In this document: piece after piece, positions 34,918-43,200 of the stretch
Numbering within the stretch: the stretch's first letter is position 1
How the letters are laid out: the number at the start of each line of letters is the position of its first letter
NCBI RefSeq assembly: GCF_000938305.1
Contig: NZ_JYMT01000027.1
Span: 38,059-102,058 of the forward strand
Source: Bradyrhizobium sp. LTSP885
Lineage (GTDB): Bacteria; Pseudomonadota; Alphaproteobacteria; Rhizobiales; Xanthobacteraceae
Length of the DNA: 64,000 bases
Reading direction: 5' to 3'
The notes under the pieces: model-generated
Told to the model about the DNA's origin: nothing
Database searches by the model: none
The model's input: only the letters and a program-made list of their open reading frames with translations
Translations under genes and position numbers: made by a program

Positions 34918-37128
34918 TTACAGGAAGCTCTGCGGATCGACGTCGACCTCAAGCTTCAGATTGCCCTTGGTCTTGGGCCCCGCGGCCAGCCATTCGCGCA
35001 AATATTGCGACAGGTCGACATTGCGCAGCGATTTCACCAGCAGGCGGAAGCGATAGCGTCCCTTGATGACCGCAAGCGGCGCTTCGGCGGGGCCGAGCAC
35101 CTGGATCCGCTCATCGATCGGCGCGACGGAAGCAAGCCTGCGTGCAAAGCCTTCGGCCGTGGGGCGGTCGCCGGCGGAGATGATCAGGCTCGCCAGCCGG
35201 CCGAACGGCGGATAGCCGGTGCGTTCGCGGATATCGATCTCGCTGGCGTAAAACGCCTCGCGGTCGTTCGCGATCAACGCCTTCATCACCGGATGCTCCG
35301 GCTGGTGGGTCTGCAGATAGCCGACGCCGCGGCCCTGATCGCGGCCGGCGCGGCCGATCACCTGGTTCAAGAGCTGGAAGGTCCGTTCGGCGGCACGCGG
35401 ATCGCCGTTGCTTAAGCCCAGATCGGCATCGATCACACCGACCAGATTGAGCCGCGGAAAGTTGTGCCCCTTCGCCACCAGCTGCGTGCCGATGATGATA
35501 TCGACGCGCCCCGCGGCGATCTCGTTCAACTCGCTGCGCATAGTCTCGATCGAGGTGATGAGGTCGCTCGACAGCACCATGGTGCGCGCCTCGGGAAAGA
35601 TGCTCGCCGCCTCCTCCTGCAGGCGCTCGACACCGGGACCGACGGCGACCAGCGATTCCTCCGCCGCGCAGTGCGGACAGATGTTCGGGCGCGGCATCGA
35701 GAAGCCGCAGTGATGGCAGACCAGCCGCTGGCGGAAGCGATGATCGACCAGCCAGGCGTCACAGATCGTGCAGGCGAAGCGATGGCCGCAGGCGCGGCAT
35801 AGCGTCAGCGGCGCATAGCCGCGGCGGTTGAGAAACAGCAACGCCTGCTCGCGGCGCTCGATCGCGTAACTGATCTGCTCGGCGAGCGGTGGCGAGATGA
35901 AGCGGCCGCGCGGCGGCGGAGCGCGGCGCATGTCGATCGCCTCGATATGCGGCATGTGTTGGCCGCCGAACCGCGACGGCAGCACCACGCGCTGGTAGCG
36001 CCCCTTGCGGGCATTGACCTCGCTCTCGACCGACGGCGTGGCGGAAGCCAATATGATCGGGATCTTTGCGATATGCGCGCGAACCACCGCCATGTCGCGT
36101 GCGTGATAATGCGCGCCTTCGTCCTGCTTGTAGGCCTGGTCGTGCTCCTCGTCGACGATGATGAGCCCGAGATTGGCATAGGGCAGGAACAGCGCCGAGC
36201 GAGCCCCGATCACGACCGGCGCCTTGCCTTCCGAGATCGCCGCCCAGTTGCGCGCGCGCGTGCGCGGCGTCAGTTCCGAATGCCATTCGAGCGGACGTAC
36301 GCCGAAGCGCTGCGCGAAGCGATCGAGGAACTGGCCAGTCAACGCGATTTCCGGCATCAGGATCAGCGACTGTTTGCCGCGCCGGATATTTTCGGCGATC
36401 GCCTCGAAATAGACCTCGGTCTTGCCGGAGCCGGTGACGCCATCAAGCAGCGCGACATGGAAGCTGCCGCTCGCAGCCAACGTCCGCATCACATCGACTG
36501 CACTGCGCTGCTCGCGCGAAAACTCCGGTAGCGTGTACGACGGATCCGGAGCCGGCGGTACCGGCGGCGGCGGCATCGCCTCAACCGTCAACGTGCCCTC
36601 ATCGACCAGGCCGTCGATCACGCCGGAACTGACGCCGGCCTCCCGCGCCGCCTCCGACTTGCCGTGCAACAGCCCGTCCGACAGCACGTCGATCACCCGA
36701 CGCCGCGCGGGGGTCAGGCGCCGCGGCGGCTCACCGACCAGGCGCACGCCGAGGCGCGTACGCTCGGGCCCGAGATTCTCGCCCATGCGCAAGCTCATCC
36801 GCAGCACCATGCCGCGGGCCGACAGCGTGTAAGTGGACACCCAATCGACGAGCTGACGCAGTTCCGCCCTCAACGGCGGTACGTCGAGCTTTTCGCCGAC
36901 GTCCTTGAGCCGGTTGTGCAGCCGAGGATCGGGACTAGCATTCTCGGCCCACACCACCGCGACGACCTCGCGCGGCCCGAGCGGAACGCAGATCACGTCG
37001 CCGGGCGCGAGCTCCATGCCGCGCGGGACGCGGTAGGAGTAGGTCTGGTTCAGCGCGACAGGCACCAGCACATCGACGACGCGAGTCGCCGATGCGGAGG
37101 CCGTGCTGGTGCGCGTGGTGTGGTCCAT
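34918..37128 (-). CDS. priA: Primosomal replication protein N' (replication-restart helicase PriA)
   Basis: A 736-aa helicase. The N-terminal 3'-DNA-binding region has VLVPVALNQTYSYRVP. The helicase core carries Walker A LLDGVTGSGKTEVYFEAI, IIVDEEHDQAYKQDEG (DEEH) and ILASATPSVES. The zinc region is CRACGHRFACTICDAWLVDHR...CHHCGFS..CPHC, with the eight-Cys layout intact. The C-terminal IIGTQLVAKGHNFPRLNLVGVIDAD and LNQVIGRAGRDQ are motifs V-VI. It is divergent from xerC, which follows an alphaproteobacterial arrangement. Confidence 0.97.
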   Translation of the reverse strand: MDHTTRTSTASASATRVVDVLVPVALNQTYSYRVPRGMELAPGDVICVPLGPREVVAVVWAENASPDPRLHNRLKDVGEKLDVPPLRAELRQLVDWVSTYTLSARGMVLRMSLRMGENLGPERTRLGVRLVGEPPRRLTPARRRVIDVLSDGLLHGKSEAAREAGVSSGVIDGLVDEGTLTVEAMPPPPVPPAPDPSYTLPEFSREQRSAVDVMRTLAASGSFHVALLDGVTGSGKTEVYFEAIAENIRRGKQSLILMPEIALTGQFLDRFAQRFGVRPLEWHSELTPRTRARNWAAISEGKAPVVIGARSALFLPYANLGLIIVDEEHDQAYKQDEGAHYHARDMAVVRAHIAKIPIILASATPSVESEVNARKGRYQRVVLPSRFGGQHMPHIEAIDMRRAPPPRGRFISPPLAEQISYAIERREQALLFLNRRGYAPLTLCRACGHRFACTICDAWLVDHRFRQRLVCHHCGFSMPRPNICPHCAAEESLVAVGPGVERLQEEAASIFPEARTMVLSSDLITSIETMRSELNEIAAGRVDIIIGTQLVAKGHNFPRLNLVGVIDADLGLSNGDPRAAERTFQLLNQVIGRAGRDQGRGVGYLQTHQPEHPVMKALIANDREAFYASEIDIRERTGYPPFGRLASLIISAGDRPTAEGFARRLASVAPIDERIQVLGPAEAPLAVIKGRYRFRLLVKSLRNVDLSQYLREWLAAGPKTKGNLKLEVDVDPQSFL

Positions 37129-37224
37129 GGGATCAGAACTTCGGGATCAGAACTTTATCGCCTTAGCGAAGGGTAAACGAAAGAAGTGCGATATAATCAG
37201 GAGAATCGCAGCACCAATAGTCGC

Positions 37225-38196
37225 ATGGCCCGGACAGATCAGCCAATTCAACCGGTCGAACTCGACTGCGCCGACGAGACGCTCACGCATCAGATGACGC
37301 GCTGGCTGTCGCATCTGCGCGCCGAGCGGCGGTTGTCGCCGAAGACGCTGGAAGCTTATACCCGCGACGTCCGCCAATGCCTGACCTTCCTGGCCGGGCA
37401 TTGGGGTGCACGGGTTTCGCTTGCGAGCTTTGCCGCGCTCGAGGCCACCGATGTCCGTGCCTTCATGGCGATGCGGCGCGCCGACGAGATCGGCGGACGA
37501 TCGCTGATGCGAGCGCTGGCGGGGCTGCGCTCGTTCGGGCGCTTCCTGGAACGCGAAGGCAAGGGCAAGCTTGGCGCGCTCTCGGCGATTCGCGCGCCGA
37601 AAGTGGCAAAAAGCCTGCCGAAGCCGATCCACATGGACGCGGCAAAGCGTTTCACGGACGCCGACGAGCGCGCCGGCGAAACGCGCGAGACCTGGATCCT
37701 TGCGCGCGACGCGGCCGTCATGGCGCTGCTCTATGGCTCCGGCCTGCGCATCTCGGAGGCGCTGGGACTGAAGCGCCGCGACGTGCCGAAGCCCGGCGAA
37801 GGTGACGTGCTCATCGTCACCGGCAAGGGCAACAAGACCCGCATGGTGCCGGTGCTGCAGAACGTGCTGCAACTCATCGCAGACTACGCCGCAATCTGCC
37901 CGCATTCCCTGCCGCCGACCGGCCCGACCTTTGTCGGCGCGCGCGGTGGCCCCTTAAGCCCGCGAATCATCCAGCTCACCATGGAGCGGCTGCGCGGCGC
38001 CCTCGGTCTGCCCGACAGTGCAACGCCGCACGCGCTGCGGCACTCCTTTGCCACGCACCTGCTCAGTCGCGGCGGCGACTTGCGCGCGATCCAGGAATTG
38101 CTCGGTCACGCGTCGCTGTCGACGACACAGATCTACACCGGTATCGACAGCGAACGCCTGCTCGAAGTCTACCGCTCCGCACATCCGCGCGGCTGA
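37225..38196 (+). CDS. xerC: Tyrosine recombinase XerC
   Basis: A 323-aa chromosome dimer resolution recombinase. The N-terminal SAM-like core-binding domain covers ~30-125 (WLSHLRAERRLSPKTLEAYTRDVRQ). The catalytic domain carries Arg in GSGLRISEALGL, Lys in GKGNKTRMVP, HALRHSFATHLL (HxxR), LGHASLSTTQIYT (His and Tyr). I use the ATG at 37225; a GTG at 37186 is an alternative. It acts on dif with XerD, encoded elsewhere. Position beside priA supports a core gene and not a mobile integrase. Confidence 0.94.
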   Translation: MARTDQPIQPVELDCADETLTHQMTRWLSHLRAERRLSPKTLEAYTRDVRQCLTFLAGHWGARVSLASFAALEATDVRAFMAMRRADEIGGRSLMRALAGLRSFGRFLEREGKGKLGALSAIRAPKVAKSLPKPIHMDAAKRFTDADERAGETRETWILARDAAVMALLYGSGLRISEALGLKRRDVPKPGEGDVLIVTGKGNKTRMVPVLQNVLQLIADYAAICPHSLPPTGPTFVGARGGPLSPRIIQLTMERLRGALGLPDSATPHALRHSFATHLLSRGGDLRAIQELLGHASLSTTQIYTGIDSERLLEVYRSAHPRG

Positions 38197-38315
38197 AGTG
38201 TTTGGACCAGCGGCTCGCTGCCGCTCATATTCATAGGTCCGTCACAAGCGGCTCGCCCCTTGCGTTGAGGGCCGCATTCGGCAATCGTATCCCGGTCTCA
38301 GCCGGAGGGGGAATC

Positions 38316-38906
38316 ATGAGCGCACATGAGAGTATGGAGCACGCGGAACATGCCGAGCATGCTTCCAGCGAGAACAAGAAGATCGCACTGCTGATCGCCG
38401 TGATCGCACTCTGCCTGGCGCTGTCGGAAACGCTCGGCAAGGGCGCACAGACCGAATCGATCAGCTTGAATGTCGAGGCTTCCAACCTGTGGGCTTTCTT
38501 CCAGGCCAAGAGCATTCGCCGCACCACCGTGCAGACCGCCGCCGAGCAGGGCAAGTTGAGCCTTGCCACCGCGCCCGACGATGCCGCCAAGGCGGCGCTG
38601 CAGAAGCAGATCGACGACTGGCAGAAGACTGCTACGCGTTATCGTTCGGAGCCGGAGACCGGCGAAGGTTCGGAGCAACTGTCCGAGCGCGCCAAGCACG
38701 CCGAGCATGAGCGCGACGAGGCAACGGCGAAGTATCACCACTTCGAACTTGCCTCCGCCGCCTTCCAGATCGCGATCGTGCTGGCGTCCGCAACCATCAT
38801 CACGGGCATCGCCGCGCTGGCGTGGGTGTCGGGCATCCTGACGCTGGCCGGGATCGCGGTGACATTGCTGGGCATGATCCAGCCACACCTGCTGCCGCTG
38901 CATTAA
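38316..38906 (+). CDS. DUF4337 family membrane protein
   Basis: A 196-aa protein with an acidic/His-rich N-terminus (HESMEHAEHAEHASSENKK), a first membrane segment (~24-40, ALLIAVIALCLALSETLG), a long charged helical middle (~60-145) with many Gln/Lys/Glu, and two C-terminal membrane segments (~150-190). This layout is that of DUF4337 proteins, whose function is unknown. GGAGGGGG precedes the ATG. It stands alone between xerC and a convergent membrane gene. Confidence 0.8.
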   Translation: MSAHESMEHAEHAEHASSENKKIALLIAVIALCLALSETLGKGAQTESISLNVEASNLWAFFQAKSIRRTTVQTAAEQGKLSLATAPDDAAKAALQKQIDDWQKTATRYRSEPETGEGSEQLSERAKHAEHERDEATAKYHHFELASAAFQIAIVLASATIITGIAALAWVSGILTLAGIAVTLLGMIQPHLLPLH

Positions 38907-38941
38907 GTTTGGATGAGCGGCGCTGGCCGCTCGACAAGCAA

Positions 38942-39481
38942 TCAGCGCGCCTGATGCACGCTTTTGCGGAAGCGTGCGATCAGGCGCAGCATGCGTGCCG
39001 ACCAGCCGTCACCGTCGCCGCGCAGCATCTCGACGAGCCGCCGCTTGACCGGCTCGACCATTGCGGTGGCCCTGGCGCGCATCGCCATCACGAAATCATA
39101 GAGCGCCTTGAACCAACGCATCTCCAGCAGCTTCGGCCGCGTCACGTCGAAGATGAAGGCGGTGACGCCGACGCCGAGGAATTTCGCGAACACGATGGTC
39201 GAGATCGCGGCCAGCCAATATTCGTGGGTCAACAGCCACAGTCCGACCAGCTTGAGCGGAAACAGTGGGATGAGCGGTACGACGAACACGATCAACGTCA
39301 TCGCCGGCGACAGCGAATCGACCCGCTCGGCCAGCCATTGCTTGAACGTGCGCAGCGGGATCCATGCGACGGCGCGCGCCACGATCGGCTCGAGGTGATC
39401 CCATAGCCAAGCCTCGATCAGGAAAATGATCGCAAGCAGGATCCAGAACGGCTGAAGCAGGCGGCGCAGCATCGATGTCAT
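38942..39481 (-). CDS. Integral membrane protein of unknown function
   Basis: About 179 aa from the ATG at 39481 (MTSMLRRLLQPFWILL), with three hydrophobic segments: ~9-24, ~48-75 (SPAMTLIVFVVPLIPLFPLKLVGLWLLT) and ~80-105. A basic amphipathic C-terminus follows (MRARATAMVEPVKRRLVEML...RKSVHQAR). I recognise no named family. The open frame upstream overlaps lpd and lacks hydrophobic or conserved features. It is the last gene of the leftward TCA cluster, 29 nt past the lpd stop region, and could ride on that transcript. Confidence 0.7.
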   Translation of the reverse strand: MTSMLRRLLQPFWILLAIIFLIEAWLWDHLEPIVARAVAWIPLRTFKQWLAERVDSLSPAMTLIVFVVPLIPLFPLKLVGLWLLTHEYWLAAISTIVFAKFLGVGVTAFIFDVTRPKLLEMRWFKALYDFVMAMRARATAMVEPVKRRLVEMLRGDGDGWSARMLRLIARFRKSVHQAR

Positions 39482-39509
39482 CTCTACCCGGCGGGCCGCC
39501 GGACGTCGA

Positions 39510-40910
39510 TCACATATGGATGGCGCGTTTGCCCACCGCAAGCGCGGCTTCCTTGATCGCTTCCGACCGGGTCGGATGGGCGTGGCAGGTGCGCGCCAGA
39601 TCTTCGGCAGAGCCACCGAATTCCATCAGAACGCACGCTTCGTGGATCATTTCGCCGGCTTCGCGGCCGATAATGTGCACCCCGAGCACCCGGTCCGTCT
39701 TCGCATCTGCGAGAACCTTCACGAAGCCGTCCGTGGTCTGGTTGACCTTGGAGCGGCCATTCGCGGTAAACGGAAACTTACCGACGGTATAGGCGACGCC
39801 CGCCTGCTTGAGCTCTTCCTCGGTCTTGCCGACCGACGACACTTCCGGCGTGGTATACACAACGCCTGGAATAACGTCGTAGTTCACATGGCCGGCCTGG
39901 CCCGCGATGATCTCCGCGCAGGCCACGCCTTCGTCTTCCGCCTTGTGCGCCAGCATCGGCCCGGCAACGACGTCGCCGATCGCGTAGATGCCCTTCACAT
40001 TGGTCGAGAAATGCGCGTCGATCTCAACGCGGCCGCGGTTGTCGAGCGCGACACCGGCTTCCTTGAGCCCGAGGCCCTCGGTGTAGGGCACGCGGCCGAT
40101 GCAGACGAGTACGACGTCAGCTTCGATCGTCTCCGGCGCGCCGCCAGCAGCCGGCTCGACCTTGGCAAGCAACGTCTTGCCCGACGTATCGACCGCCGTG
40201 ACCTTGGCGCCGAGCTTGAACGTGAAGCCCTGTTTCTCGAGTAGGCGTTGGAATTGCTTGGCGACCTCGCCGTCCATGCCGGGCAGGATGCGGTCGAGGA
40301 ATTCCACGACGGTGACTTGCGCACCGAGGCGATGCCAGACCGATCCGAGTTCGAGTCCGATCACGCCGGCGCCGACGATCAAGAGCTTCGAGGGCACCTT
40401 GTCCAGCGACAGCGCACCGGTCGACGACACGATGCGCTTCTCGTCGATCTCGATCCCCTTCAGCCGCGCGATATCCGAGCCGGTGGCGATCACGATGTTC
40501 CTGGCCTCGACGATCTCGGTCTTGCCGTCGCCGGAGACTTCGACCTTGCCGGCACCGAGGATCTTGCCGGTGCCTTTGAGGACGTCGATCTTGTTCTTCT
40601 TCATCAGGAACTCGACGCCCTTGACGTTGCCGTCGATGCCCTGCTGCTTGAAGTTCATCATCGCGGGCAGATCGAGCTTCGGCGCCGAAACGCTGACACC
40701 CATTTTGGCGAAGGAATGCGCGGCTTCCTCGAACATGTCGGAGGCGTGGAGCAGCGCCTTCGAGGGCATGCAGCCGACATTGAGGCAGGTGCCGCCGAGC
40801 GTCGCGTTCTTCTCGACGACCGCGACCTTCATGCCGAGTTGCGCCGCGCGGATCGCGCAGACGTAACCGCCGGGTCCGGTGCCGATGACGACGAGATCAT
40901 AAGAAGCCAT
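39510..40910 (-). CDS. lpdA: Dihydrolipoyl dehydrogenase (E3)
   Basis: A 466-aa flavoprotein with FAD motif LVVIGTGPGGYVCAIRAAQLG, redox disulfide GGTCLNVGCMPSKALL, NAD motif LLIVGAGVIGLELGSVW, YAIGDVVAGPMLAHKAEDEG and the catalytic His/Glu pair CHAHPTRSEAIKEAAL. It regenerates lipoate for 2-oxoglutarate dehydrogenase encoded just upstream (sucA, sucB). An SDR gene sits between sucB and this gene; 48 nt separate them. Confidence 0.97.
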   Translation of the reverse strand: MASYDLVVIGTGPGGYVCAIRAAQLGMKVAVVEKNATLGGTCLNVGCMPSKALLHASDMFEEAAHSFAKMGVSVSAPKLDLPAMMNFKQQGIDGNVKGVEFLMKKNKIDVLKGTGKILGAGKVEVSGDGKTEIVEARNIVIATGSDIARLKGIEIDEKRIVSSTGALSLDKVPSKLLIVGAGVIGLELGSVWHRLGAQVTVVEFLDRILPGMDGEVAKQFQRLLEKQGFTFKLGAKVTAVDTSGKTLLAKVEPAAGGAPETIEADVVLVCIGRVPYTEGLGLKEAGVALDNRGRVEIDAHFSTNVKGIYAIGDVVAGPMLAHKAEDEGVACAEIIAGQAGHVNYDVIPGVVYTTPEVSSVGKTEEELKQAGVAYTVGKFPFTANGRSKVNQTTDGFVKVLADAKTDRVLGVHIIGREAGEMIHEACVLMEFGGSAEDLARTCHAHPTRSEAIKEAALAVGKRAIHM

Positions 40911-40958
40911 GATGGAAATCCTGTAGCTAAACTCTGTGACACTTAAGCGAGCATGATC

Positions 40959-41708
40959 CTAGCGACCGCCCGACACGTCGAGGGTCGCGCTCGTGACATA
41001 GGAGGCCTCGTCCGACATCAGCCAGACGATGGCGTTGGCGATTTCATCTGCGGTGCCGACGCGCTTCATCGGCACCATGTGGGCGAGCCGATGCGCGCGA
41101 TCCGGCTCGCCGCCGGCGGCATGAATGTCGGTGTCGATGAGTCCTGGCCGGATGCCCGCGACGCGGATGCCCTCACCCGCGACTTCATGGCCAAGGCCGA
41201 CGGTGAAGGAATCGATCGCGCCCTTGGAGGCGGCATAGTCGACATAGGTGTTAGGCGCACCGAGCCTGGCCGCGACCGAAGAAAGGTTGACGATAACGCC
41301 GCCCTTGCCCCCATGCCTGGTCGACATGCGCTTCACCGCCTCGCGCGCGCACAAAATGCTGCCAGTGACATTGACCGCCATCATTTGCTGGATTCGCTCG
41401 GCGGACATCTCGTCGACCCGCACACCGCTCTTGCCAACGATCCCGGCATTGTTGACGAGAGCGCCGAGCGTTCCGAACGCGTCGGCGGCCTTGAACAGCG
41501 CCAGGATGTCCTGCTCGCTGCCGACATCACATTTCACCGCGATCGCTTTGCCGTTGCTGGCCTCGATCGCGGAGACGACCTCGTTCGCGGCCGCCTGGTT
41601 GGACGCATAGCCGACCACGACACGATAGCCGCGTGCCGCGGCGGCAAGAGCGGTGGCGCGGCCGATGCCGCGACTGCCGCCAGTGATGACAACAACCTTG
41701 TCCGTCAC
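40959..41708 (-). CDS. SDR family oxidoreductase inside the TCA cluster
   Basis: About 249 aa from a GTG at 41708 with GGGGA before it; a TTG at 41720 is the alternative. NAD(P) motif VVVITGGSRGIGRATALA, NNAGIVG, catalytic Ser (NLSSVAA) and YxxxK (YVDYAASKGAID) are present. It resembles the glucose/3-oxoacyl-type group of 250-aa SDRs. The close spacing between sucB and lpdA suggests co-expression with 2-oxoglutarate dehydrogenase, but its substrate is unknown. Confidence 0.88.
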   Translation of the reverse strand: MTDKVVVITGGSRGIGRATALAAAARGYRVVVGYASNQAAANEVVSAIEASNGKAIAVKCDVGSEQDILALFKAADAFGTLGALVNNAGIVGKSGVRVDEMSAERIQQMMAVNVTGSILCAREAVKRMSTRHGGKGGVIVNLSSVAARLGAPNTYVDYAASKGAIDSFTVGLGHEVAGEGIRVAGIRPGLIDTDIHAAGGEPDRAHRLAHMVPMKRVGTADEIANAIVWLMSDEASYVTSATLDVSGGR

Positions 41709-41780
41709 ATTGATCCCCAAGCGTGTACGCCAAACCGACCGTGACGCCCGAACCGATCGGACGTCACGCGCGCCATGATC

Positions 41781-43025
41781 TCAGAGATCCAGCACCAACC
41801 GCGCCGGATCCTCAAGGCTCTCCTTCACGCGGACCAGGAAGGTAACCGCTTCCTTGCCGTCGATCACGCGGTGATCATAGGACAGCGCCAGATACATCAT
41901 CGGGCGGGCCTCGATCTTGCCGCCGACCACCATCGGCCGCTCCTGGATCTTGTGCATGCCGAGGATGGCGGACTGCGGCGCATTGAGGATCGGCGTCGAC
42001 ATCAGCGAACCGTAGATGCCGCCATTGGTGATGGTGAAGGTGCCGCCCTGCATCTCGTCGATCTTGAGCTGACCGTCGCGGGCGCGGCGGCCGTAATCGG
42101 CGATCGACTTCTCGATCTCGGCGATCGACTTGTGATCGCAATCGCGCACGACAGGCACGACCAGGCCACGGTCGGTGCCGACCGCGACGCCGACGTGATA
42201 GTAGTTCTTGTAGATCAGGTCGGTGCCGTCGATCTCGGCGTTGACGGCGGGGATGTCTTTCAGAGCCTGCACGCAAGCCTTGGTGAAGAAGCCCATGAAG
42301 CCGAGCTTGACGCCGTGCTTCTTCTCGAACGCGTCCTTGTAGTGCGCGCGCAGCGCCATGACGTTGGTCATGTCGACCTCGTTGAAGGTCGTCAGCATCG
42401 CCGCGGTGTTCTGCACATCCTTCAGGCGGCGGGCGATGGTCTGGCGCAGCCGCGTCATTTTCACGCGCTCTTCGCGCGCAGCATCATCGGCCGGCGAGGC
42501 GCTGCGAACCTGCACGGCGGCGGCCGGCTGATTGACCGGGGTCGGCGCCGAGGCGGCCTTCTCGATCGCAGCCAGCATGTCGCCCTTGGTGACGCGGCCG
42601 TCCTTGCCGGAGCCGGGAACCGTGGAGGCATCGACACCACTCTCGGCGGAGAGCTTGCGGACCGAAGGCGCAAGCGGCGCATCGGTCGGCGGCACCTTCG
42701 GCGCGGCAGCAGGAGCCGGCGCAGCAGCAGCCGGAGCGGGAGCCGTCTTGGTGGGAGCAGCGGCAGCCGCAGCGGGTTTGGCCGCGACAGCGCCGTCGTT
42801 GATCTGGCCCAGCAGCGCGCCGACGGCGACCGTTTCGCCATCCTTGGCGATGATCTCGCCGAGCGTACCGGCAACCGGCGCCGGAACCTCGATCGTGACC
42901 TTGTCGGTCTCGAGCTCCACCAAGGGTTCGTCCACCGCGACGGCATCACCGGCCTTCTTGAACCAGCGGCCGATGGTGGCCTCGGTCACGGATTCGCCGA
43001 GCGTTGGAACGCGAATTTCAGTCAT
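41781..43025 (-). CDS. sucB: 2-Oxoglutarate dehydrogenase E2, dihydrolipoyl succinyltransferase
   Basis: 414 aa: lipoyl domain 1-75 with the modified Lys in LETDKVTIEV, an Ala/Pro-rich flexible linker (~80-120), E3/E1-binding domain (~122-160, LAPSVRKLSAESGVDASTVPGSGKDGRVTKGD), another linker, and the catalytic domain from ~185 ending SYDHRVIDGKEAVTFLV, with the catalytic His and Asp. It follows sucA; a REP-like element fills the gap. Confidence 0.98.
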   Translation of the reverse strand: MTEIRVPTLGESVTEATIGRWFKKAGDAVAVDEPLVELETDKVTIEVPAPVAGTLGEIIAKDGETVAVGALLGQINDGAVAAKPAAAAAAPTKTAPAPAAAAPAPAAAPKVPPTDAPLAPSVRKLSAESGVDASTVPGSGKDGRVTKGDMLAAIEKAASAPTPVNQPAAAVQVRSASPADDAAREERVKMTRLRQTIARRLKDVQNTAAMLTTFNEVDMTNVMALRAHYKDAFEKKHGVKLGFMGFFTKACVQALKDIPAVNAEIDGTDLIYKNYYHVGVAVGTDRGLVVPVVRDCDHKSIAEIEKSIADYGRRARDGQLKIDEMQGGTFTITNGGIYGSLMSTPILNAPQSAILGMHKIQERPMVVGGKIEARPMMYLALSYDHRVIDGKEAVTFLVRVKESLEDPARLVLDL

Positions 43026-43072
43026 GGTCTTTTCCTCAGATCAACCCTGCGGTCATGAAACTTGTGCGGCCA

Positions 43073-43192
43073 CCGCCCGCCAAAGCGGGCGATCCAGGAC
43101 ACCGTGACGACAGCGAGAGGGGCTGGATGACGCGGGGTACTGGATGCCCCGCTCCAGTGTGCAATTGCGCACAAGGCGGGGCATGACGGAGT
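43073..43192. repeat. REP-like element between sucA and sucB
   Basis: Two stem-loops: CGCCCGC/GCGGGCG around CAAA (43075 on), then GATGCCCCGC with GCGGGGCATGAC enclosing TGTGCAATTGCGCA. The GGATGACGCGGGGTACTGGA wording resembles repeats spread over Bradyrhizobium/Rhodopseudomonas genomes. It sits within the operon, so it may set relative mRNA levels. Confidence 0.65.
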
Positions 43193-43200
43193 GAAGGTTT

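Noticed and set aside
37225..38196. XerC as an integrase marking a genomic island
   Set aside because: Sits next to priA in a housekeeping context with no att sites, cargo or composition change.
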